Shown here piece by piece: positions 58,376 to 64,000 of a stretch of 64,000 bases of DNA. The first letter of the stretch is position 1, and each line of letters starts with the position of its first letter. Source of the stretch: SKLM01 sp964514285 (GTDB lineage: Bacteria; Chloroflexota; Anaerolineae; B4-G1). The notes under the pieces were generated by a model that searched no databases, was not told where the DNA came from, and worked only from the letters and a program-made list of their open reading frames with translations. The translations under genes and the position numbers were made by a program. Location: contig CAZEQC010000004.1 of NCBI GenBank assembly GCA_964514285.1, forward strand, positions 1 through 64,000. The letters are read 5' to 3'.

Positions 58376-59722
58376 GTGAGAGAGAATACGGGCGTCATCA
58401 GCTTCGTAACGGGAACAACCTGGGAGCACCTGCCGCCCCCGGTTCAGCACATTGCCCACCTAGCCGTGCTGGACACCCTGGGCACCACATTGGTCGGGAC
58501 CTTGACGCCCATCAGTCAGATCACAGCCGAGTACGCGGAACAGCGGTGGCCCGGCGATGAGGCCACGATCTTGCTCCACGATCGCCGCGCCTCGACGGTC
58601 GGGGCAGCCTTTGCCAACGGCTATGCCGCGAATGGCATCGATATCGACGACTGCGGCGTCTACACCAAGGGCCACCCCGGGGTGCAGATCATCCCCACGG
58701 CTCTGGCCCTGGCAGAGGCGAGGGGTATGAGCGGCGCCGAGATGCTTACAGGCGTCGTGGTGGGCTACGAGGTGGCTCTCCGGGCCGCGCGTATCTGGCA
58801 TGCGACCCACGAGATCTACCAGGCATGCGGCTCCTGGGGCTCCGTGGCCTGTGCCGCCGTCGCCGCCCATCTGACAGGACTGGATGAGGAGCAGACCCGG
58901 CACGCTCTGGGCATTGCCGACTATCACGCGCCCAACCTGCCTATGATGCGCGACATCGACGATCCCGCGATGGTGAAGCACGGCATTGGCTGGGGCGCGA
59001 TGAACGGCATCACCTCCGCTGAACTAGCCGAGCGCGGCTTCACCGGCATTCCGAGCCTCTTCGATTTCGAGGACTATCAGGACTGGGTGGCAGACATCGG
59101 CGAGCACTATCTGATCGAGGACGGTATCGCGTGGAAACGGTATGCCTGTTGTGCATGGGACCACGCCGCCATCCTGGGCGTTGATGAGCTGATGAGGGAA
59201 CACGGCTTCGAGGCAGAGGACATCGCACAGATCCACGTGGAGACGTTCCACGAGACGTTAAGGCTGGGCACCGAGCTACCAGACACAACCGAGGCGGCGC
59301 AGTTTAACCTGGCGTGGCCCCTGGCGGCCTACATCGTCGACGGGGAGGTTGGGCCGAATCAGATCTTGGAACATGCTTTCGAGCGAGAGGTTATCCGCGA
59401 CCTGGCTGAACGGATCGAAGTTGTGGAGACCGACGAATTGAACGAGCTCTACCGCCTGGCCTGCATGGGCGATCCCCGGGGCAAGTATGCCAGCAAGGTG
59501 ACTATTGAGCTCCGGGACGGTCGGACCGTGGAGACGGGCCAGGTGGAGGGTGAGATCAATTTCCCACAGGAGACGTGGGACGAGCAGAGCCTGGAGGAGA
59601 AGTTCCGCTGGCTGACCGAGCACGTGCTGGAGGAAGGGCGAATCGATAAGCTGGTCGAGATGATCTGGGACCTTGAGAGCGTGTCGGACGTGGGAGGGTT
59701 AACCGGGCTGGTCAGCGGCTGA
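58376..59722 (+). CDS. MmgE/PrpD-family protein
   Basis: The 448-residue protein starts at GTG 58376 with GGAGGG upstream. It has the PrpD-type N-terminal helical domain: VLDTLGTTLVGT (about 28-39), ASTVGAAFANGYAANGIDIDDC (about 76-97, in part), HPGVQIIPTALALAEARG, and CGSWGSVACAAVAAHLTGLDEEQTRHALGIA (about 155-185, in part). The smaller C-terminal domain has IDKLVEMIW at the end. The family includes 2-methylcitrate dehydratase and iminodisuccinate epimerase. No other methylcitrate cycle gene is present, so the substrate is open. The following gene, 71 bases on, is an alcohol dehydrogenase, and the two may share an operon. Confidence 0.88.
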   Translation: MRENTGVISFVTGTTWEHLPPPVQHIAHLAVLDTLGTTLVGTLTPISQITAEYAEQRWPGDEATILLHDRRASTVGAAFANGYAANGIDIDDCGVYTKGHPGVQIIPTALALAEARGMSGAEMLTGVVVGYEVALRAARIWHATHEIYQACGSWGSVACAAVAAHLTGLDEEQTRHALGIADYHAPNLPMMRDIDDPAMVKHGIGWGAMNGITSAELAERGFTGIPSLFDFEDYQDWVADIGEHYLIEDGIAWKRYACCAWDHAAILGVDELMREHGFEAEDIAQIHVETFHETLRLGTELPDTTEAAQFNLAWPLAAYIVDGEVGPNQILEHAFEREVIRDLAERIEVVETDELNELYRLACMGDPRGKYASKVTIELRDGRTVETGQVEGEINFPQETWDEQSLEEKFRWLTEHVLEEGRIDKLVEMIWDLESVSDVGGLTGLVSG

Positions 59723-59793
59723 ACATAGGCCGCCAGGTCCTCACCAATCCATCGATCGCTTCAATCGATCAACAGACCAACAAAGGAGATCAG

Positions 59794-60825
59794 ATGATGA
59801 AGGCTGTCCAAATCGTTGAAATCGGAACACCGCTGGAGGAACGGGAGGTTCCCGTGCCGGAGATCGGCGCGCAGGATGTCCTGGTGCGCGTCAAGGCCGC
59901 CGGTATCTGCCACTCAGATGCCCACTACCGCGCGGGGAACTCCCCGGTGGCCCCCCTGCCCATCACCCCAGGCCACGAGGTGGCCGGCGTGGTGGAGGAG
60001 ATCGGGGCTCAAGTCACCAACGTGGAGATCGGCGAGCGAGTCTGCCTTCACTACCTGACCACCTGCGGCGACTGCCACTACTGCACCTTGGGCAGCGAAC
60101 AGTTCTGCGTCGAGGCCTCGATGATTGGCAAGTACCGCGACGGCGGCTACGCCGAATACATCGCCTTGCCAGCACGCAGCGCCGTCCATCTTCCCGCGGA
60201 GATCCCTTTTGAACAGGGCGCTATTATGATGTGCTCGTCGGCAACATCGTTCCACGCCCTTCGCAAGGGACGCCTGAACGCCGGGGAGTCAGTAGCTGTC
60301 TACGGCGTCGGGGGGCTGGGCATGTCGGCCATTCAGCTCGCCGAGGCTATGGGAGCGTTGGACGTTTACGCCGTGGACATCAACGAAGGGCGGTTGACGA
60401 TGGCAGAGGACTTCGGAGCCAACCCAGTCAACGCGTCCGAAGTCGACCCGGTGGAGGAGATCCGGCGCTTGAGCGACGGGAGAGGTGTGGACGTTGCACT
60501 AGAGCTGATTGGTCTTCCCGCAACTATGCAACAGGCCGTCCAGTCGCTAGCCATCTTTGGACGCGCCGTGCTAGTCGGCATCGCTTCAGACCCCCTGGAG
60601 GTCGACACCTATGGCAACCTGCTCGGCCGCGAAGCTGCGGTGATTGGAGCCGCTGACCATCTGCTGCAGGAGCTGCCGCTGCTAATCGAGTACGCACGAC
60701 GCGGGGTGCTCGATCTCTCTAACGTGGTCACTCAGACGGTGCCTCTAGAAGCTGACCCTATAAATCAAGCTTTGGACGATCTGGAGGCGTTCGGCGGGGG
60801 CGTGCGCACGGTTATCACGCCCTGA
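59794..60825 (+). CDS. Zinc-dependent medium-chain alcohol dehydrogenase
   Basis: The 343-residue protein starts at one of two adjacent ATGs (59794, 59797) after AAAGGAG. It has catalytic zinc ligands in GICHSDAHYR (Cys about 38) and PGHEVAGVVEEIG (about 60-72, His-Glu), the structural zinc lobe CGDCHYCTLGSEQFC (four Cys, about 90-104) and the cofactor site VYGVGGLGMSAIQLAEAMG (about 169-187) with Asp after the second strand (VDIN), favouring NAD. It would oxidise an alcohol or reduce an aldehyde of unknown identity, maybe linked to the PrpD-like enzyme before it. Confidence 0.93.
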   Translation: MMKAVQIVEIGTPLEEREVPVPEIGAQDVLVRVKAAGICHSDAHYRAGNSPVAPLPITPGHEVAGVVEEIGAQVTNVEIGERVCLHYLTTCGDCHYCTLGSEQFCVEASMIGKYRDGGYAEYIALPARSAVHLPAEIPFEQGAIMMCSSATSFHALRKGRLNAGESVAVYGVGGLGMSAIQLAEAMGALDVYAVDINEGRLTMAEDFGANPVNASEVDPVEEIRRLSDGRGVDVALELIGLPATMQQAVQSLAIFGRAVLVGIASDPLEVDTYGNLLGREAAVIGAADHLLQELPLLIEYARRGVLDLSNVVTQTVPLEADPINQALDDLEAFGGGVRTVITP

Positions 60826-60988
60826 GGAATGATGTGTAGAGCCCGTGGCGGGCGTTACCAGGATCGCTATCGAGGCGCTCAAGCGATCTCTCAACCATCA
60901 GGACCTATGTCGGAGGCAGCACTTGGCACTGCTCATTCGCAAAGCTTGTGTCCCGTGCGCGCGCTCTCTCGACTGATGAGGCAAGTCG

Positions 60989-61549
60989 ATGGCTCTTGAG
61001 GATTACGACCATCCCGCGCTGACCACAGATGTTGTGCTCCTTAGCGTGGGCGCGGGGCAGCTCAACGTATTGCTCATCCAGCGTGGTAAATCGCCCTTCC
61101 AGGGTGCATGGGCCTTCCCAGGGGGATTCGTCGACATTGGCGAATCACCCTTTGAAGCGGCAGCTCGCGAGCTGGAGGAAGAAACCAATATTCGTGACGT
61201 TCCTTTGGAGCAACTTCGAGCTTTCGGCGACCCAGAGCGCGACCCGCGTGGTCACACGGTTACCATAGCTTACCTCGCCGTGGTGACAGCCCGGGAGGTC
61301 CGACATGTGGAAGCGGGCAGCGACGCCGCCCAGTTGCGCTGGTGGTCGGTCAAAGATCTTCCCCCACTGGCTTTCGACCACGCTGAGATCCTGGACAGCG
61401 CTCTCCAAAGGCTTCACTGCAAGCTGAGGTGCGCGCTTCCCGAGGTCGGCCCGGCCCTCGCGCTGCCCGAGGAGCTGACCCTCGGCGAGCTGAACGCTGC
61501 TCAACGAGCCATCACTGAGAGGCTGGGGAGGGATGCCCATCGTGGCTAG
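60989..61549 (+). CDS. Nudix hydrolase
   Basis: The 186-residue product has the Nudix box GGFVDIGESPFEAAARELEEET (about 47-68, in two halves), which fits G-x5-E-x7-RE-x-x-EE. The YDHPALTTDVVLLSV start and the LLIQRGKSPFQGAWAFPGG run are like the ADP-ribose/NrtR-type branch. It lacks the C-terminal winged helix of NrtR regulators, so an enzyme that cleaves nucleoside-diphosphate-linked compounds is favoured. The gene is preceded by 163 non-coding bases and stands alone. Confidence 0.9.
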   Translation: MALEDYDHPALTTDVVLLSVGAGQLNVLLIQRGKSPFQGAWAFPGGFVDIGESPFEAAARELEEETNIRDVPLEQLRAFGDPERDPRGHTVTIAYLAVVTAREVRHVEAGSDAAQLRWWSVKDLPPLAFDHAEILDSALQRLHCKLRCALPEVGPALALPEELTLGELNAAQRAITERLGRDAHRG

Positions 61550-61768
61550 ATCTGAGACAAAGGCTCACCTCGTAGGCCCCTACTCGAAACGAACTGCCCG
61601 GCTTGAGTCATCTCTTGGGAGCAGGAGGGAAACAGCTACGAATTGAGCGCACCGGATCGACAGTGAACCTAACGGGGGCTGCCAGTGTACATCTAGTGGT
61701 AGACGCGCTCCGGTTCTCGCCGGAGGCATGGAACGGGCTTATCAAGTCATATGGACGCAGGAGACGCT
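61550..61768. other. 219-base gap before moxR
   Basis: It holds a small hairpin CTCCGG-TTCTCG-CCGGAG (61710-61727) and no convincing gene. A frame from ATG 61751 would add six residues to MoxR, but AGGAG at 61759-61763 favours ATG 61769. Confidence 0.5.
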
Positions 61769-62728
61769 ATGGATATAGAGACCGTACAACGTGTTACCAA
61801 AAGGATCGTCCAAAACGTCGAGCAAGTGATCATCGGCAAGCGGGACGCGATCGAACTGGTCATCGTCGGCCTTCTGGCGCAAGGTCATATGCTTATCGAG
61901 GACGTGCCTGGCGTGGGAAAAACCATGCTGGCACGCTCTCTAGCAAAATCGCTGGGCTGTAGCTTCAGCCGGATTCAGTTCACGCCCGATATGTTGCCCT
62001 CGGACGTGACCGGGGTCTCGATCTTCAACCAGAAGACCCGTGAATTCGAATTTCGCCCGGGCCCCGTCATGGCGCAAATCGTGCTCACCGACGAGATCAA
62101 CCGAGCCACGCCGAAGACCCAGGCCGCACTCTTGGAGGCGATGCAGGAGCTTCAGGTGACCGTCGACGGGATCACCCACCCGCTGCCGGCACCATTCCTC
62201 GTTCTGGCAACCCAGAACCCTATCGAGTACGAAGGTACGTTCCCGCTACCGGAGGCGCAACTAGATCGCTTCCTGATGCGCATCCGCCTTGGATATCCCA
62301 GGCCAGAGGCGGAGATCGCCATTCTGGAATCACAGCGCTACATCCATCCCGTGACGCAGATTGAGCAGGTCATCCCTGTCGCTGAGCTCCTCTCCGCCCA
62401 AGAAGCTCTAAAAGATGTCTATCTGGATACGCTCGTCAAAGAGTACATCGTCGAGATGGTCGATCAGACCCGCCATCACCCCGATATCTACCTGGGAGCC
62501 AGCCCGCGCGGATCTCTGGCGCTCTACCGAACCGGCCAGGCCTGGGCAGCGATGCACGGCCGCGACTACGTGCTGCCCGACGACATTAAGAAACTGGCCA
62601 TACCCACCCTGGCCCATCGACTGATCGTCAGCCCCGCCGCCCGCTTGAAGGACGTCACTGGCGAGACGGTGATGGGGGAAATTCTGGGGTCGCTGCGCGT
62701 GCCGGGAGCGGACGTAAGGCCACAGTGA
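61769..62728 (+). CDS. moxR: MoxR-family AAA+ ATPase
   Basis: From ATG 61769 (AGGAG 5 bases upstream) the product has 319 residues. It has the MoxR pattern: VIIGKRDAIELVIVGLLAQGHMLIEDVPGVGKTMLARSLA (Walker A DVPGVGKT, about 44-51), FTPDMLPSDVTG (about 71-82), Walker B IVLTDEINRATPKTQAALLEAM and sensor-1 LATQNPIEYEGTFPLPEAQLDRF. MoxR proteins act as chaperone-like ATPases for von Willebrand/DUF58 partners. The next gene encodes a DUF58 protein, which completes the usual pair. Confidence 0.95.
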   Translation: MDIETVQRVTKRIVQNVEQVIIGKRDAIELVIVGLLAQGHMLIEDVPGVGKTMLARSLAKSLGCSFSRIQFTPDMLPSDVTGVSIFNQKTREFEFRPGPVMAQIVLTDEINRATPKTQAALLEAMQELQVTVDGITHPLPAPFLVLATQNPIEYEGTFPLPEAQLDRFLMRIRLGYPRPEAEIAILESQRYIHPVTQIEQVIPVAELLSAQEALKDVYLDTLVKEYIVEMVDQTRHHPDIYLGASPRGSLALYRTGQAWAAMHGRDYVLPDDIKKLAIPTLAHRLIVSPAARLKDVTGETVMGEILGSLRVPGADVRPQ

Positions 62729-62804
62729 AGAAGCTCTCAACAACTGCACGGCGCCTTTCCACTGGAGGAGCCATCCCAGAAATCTCCCATTCCGGCGAGC
62801 GTAG

Positions 62805-64000
62805 ATGATGCGATACCCACGAGCATGGGTAGTTCTCGTTCTCGGGTTGGTCAGCCTGGCTATGGCGCTGGTCACCGGCCGCGAGATGTATTTCCGACTG
62901 ACGTATCTCCTCGCCGCCACTCTCGTCGCATCTGCCGCCTGGGCGTGGTCATCGCTCCATGGGCTCCAGCTGAAACGCCACACTCGTTCCCAACGCGGCC
63001 AAGTGGGCCGTGTTATGGGAGAGTATCTGGCTGTCAAGAACGCGTCGTGGCTGCCGAAGCTGCTGGTGGTCGTCCACGACCAGTCCTCTCTGCCCGGTCA
63101 TCACGCAGGACACGCCATCCACGGTCTGGGAGCGCACCAGACCTTCGATTGGCGGGTGCGTACGCTGTGCGAGCAACGCGGATCCTTCCAACTCGGACCA
63201 ATGACCATCGCCGGCCGCGACCCGCTGGGGCTGTTCGAACGCCGACGTACGTTTCCGCAAACGAGCACCATCGTCGTCTATCCAGCGGTTGTACCGGTGA
63301 AGAGGTTGCCGCCCCCAATAGGCCCGCTACCGGGTGGGGAGACCCTTCGTCGCCGCACACACCACATCACACCGAATGCTGCAGGCGTACGCGACTATGT
63401 GCCAGGCGACAGCCTGTCCCGCATTCATTGGCCGTCTACTGCCCGAAAGAACCAACTCATCGTCAAGGAATTCGAACAGGATCCTATGGCCAACGTCTGG
63501 ATCTTCCTTGATATGGAGGAAAGCGTACAGGCGACGAAGGCGGACACCAGGAGCGAAAAGGAGAGCCGGGCAGTGGGCGACGAGACGACAGAGAAACCTC
63601 TATGGCGGCGCGTCCAGGACTTCCGCTTGAAGCCCAGTACCGAAGAATACGCCATCACCGCAGCAGCTTCCGTGGCGAATATCTCCATTCAACAACGGTA
63701 CGCCGTGGGATTGGTAGCCTACGGTCAGCGCCGGGAGGTCATCCAACCCGATCGAGAGGAGCGCCAGCAGACCAGGCTCTTAGAGACGCTTGCCATACTC
63801 CGAGCAAAGGGACCCATCCCCTTCAGCCAAGTCTTGAGCGGTGAGGGCGGGCGTCTGGCACGAGGAACGACCGTGATTGCCGTCAGTCCATCAACCCGAC
63901 AAGAGTGGATAGAGGCACTACTCTACCTCAGCGGCCGGGGGCTCCGCGTATTCGCAATTCTAATTGACGCAGCAGGTTTCGGTGGAAGCGCCGGCACGAT
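62805..64000 (+). CDS. DUF58-domain membrane protein (3' end outside window)
   Basis: The frame is open from ATG 62805 (or 62808) to the window end, 398 codons. Two TM helices lie near the N-terminus (about 9-26 and 33-52). A soluble region follows with RTLCEQRGSFQLGPMTIAGRDPLGLF in two blocks (about 120-147). The DUF58 core (about 200-230) reads VRDYVPGDSLSRIHWPSTARKNQLIVKEFE (split at HWPST), then WIFLDMEES, the start of a vWA-like fold. DUF58 proteins work with MoxR, encoded 76 bases upstream. A poorly conserved insert rich in Lys/Glu/Thr sits at about 245-275. Confidence 0.9.
   Translation, partial: MMRYPRAWVVLVLGLVSLAMALVTGREMYFRLTYLLAATLVASAAWAWSSLHGLQLKRHTRSQRGQVGRVMGEYLAVKNASWLPKLLVVVHDQSSLPGHHAGHAIHGLGAHQTFDWRVRTLCEQRGSFQLGPMTIAGRDPLGLFERRRTFPQTSTIVVYPAVVPVKRLPPPIGPLPGGETLRRRTHHITPNAAGVRDYVPGDSLSRIHWPSTARKNQLIVKEFEQDPMANVWIFLDMEESVQATKADTRSEKESRAVGDETTEKPLWRRVQDFRLKPSTEEYAITAAASVANISIQQRYAVGLVAYGQRREVIQPDREERQQTRLLETLAILRAKGPIPFSQVLSGEGGRLARGTTVIAVSPSTRQEWIEALLYLSGRGLRVFAILIDAAGFGGSAGT

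Noticed and set aside
1..64000. CRISPR array, prophage or integrative element
   Set aside because: No regularly spaced repeats, integrase, phage structural genes or attachment-site duplication at tRNA-Thr were seen.

Overview
The window reads as high-GC, gene-dense chromosome of a monoderm bacterium, most likely a Chloroflexota (Anaerolineae/Caldilineae-like). This lineage call is an inference. It rests on Thr/Pro-rich 'TPxPTxTP' surface-protein stalks, Cys-lipobox lipoproteins, ECF and BMP-type ABC transporters, a DnaD/DnaC primosome pair, CbiZ-type corrinoid salvage and CYTH/HD/CHAD polyphosphate proteins. No rRNA, CRISPR array, prophage, plasmid or insertion sequence was seen. Recurrent sigma70-like promoters (TTGCCA/TTGACx, 16-17 bp, TATAAT) could be read, and GTG and TTG starts are frequent. 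There are two assembly gaps (819-828, 7602-7701).

1-14.8 kb: cobamide capture and salvage operon. A strong promoter and a cobalamin riboswitch with terminator precede a secreted, membrane-anchored protein with a transcobalamin-like domain. A truncated paralogue of it ends at base 274. Then come the ECF transporter (S, T and fused double ATPase), the corrinoid adenosyltransferase, PduX-like Thr kinase, CobT, CobS, CbiZ, CbiB, CobD and a CobC-CobU fusion. Together they would import incomplete or foreign corrinoids, adenosylate them, strip the side chain to cobyric acid (CbiZ) and rebuild the nucleotide loop. No corrin-ring synthesis genes are present.

14.7-22.8 kb: housekeeping genes. A minus-strand set holds ResB-like, membrane protein, uridine kinase and GT2 genes. 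Next are tRNA-Thr(CGT), an MFS transporter whose promoter implies a leaderless mRNA, a DnaD-like protein, a DnaC-type loader with two complete AAA+ modules in one chain, and tRNA-guanine transglycosylase.

22.9-44 kb: purine/nucleobase island. YgfK-like flavo-Fe/S protein and a molybdenum hydroxylase without a FAD module are divergent across a region with promoters and RNA-like structure. Two BMP-family ABC transporters follow, tail to tail, then Nif3, a small membrane protein, adenine deaminase and a dihydropyrimidinase/hydantoinase. An 8-oxoguanine deaminase lies further on (56.7-58.0 kb).

44.1-52.4 kb: polyphosphate island. It holds a 71-residue Ppx-C-terminus-like protein, a phosphoesterase-HD fusion, PPK1, two tandem PPK2 paralogues (one altered at key motifs) and an 857-residue CYTH-HTH-HD-CHAD protein. 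This is the most unusual gene set in the window.

52.9-64 kb: a PfkB kinase, sucrose-phosphate-synthase-like glycosyltransferase and GalT-like transferase operon; 8-oxoguanine deaminase divergent from an MmgE/PrpD protein and a zinc alcohol dehydrogenase; a Nudix hydrolase; and a MoxR-DUF58 pair cut by the window end.
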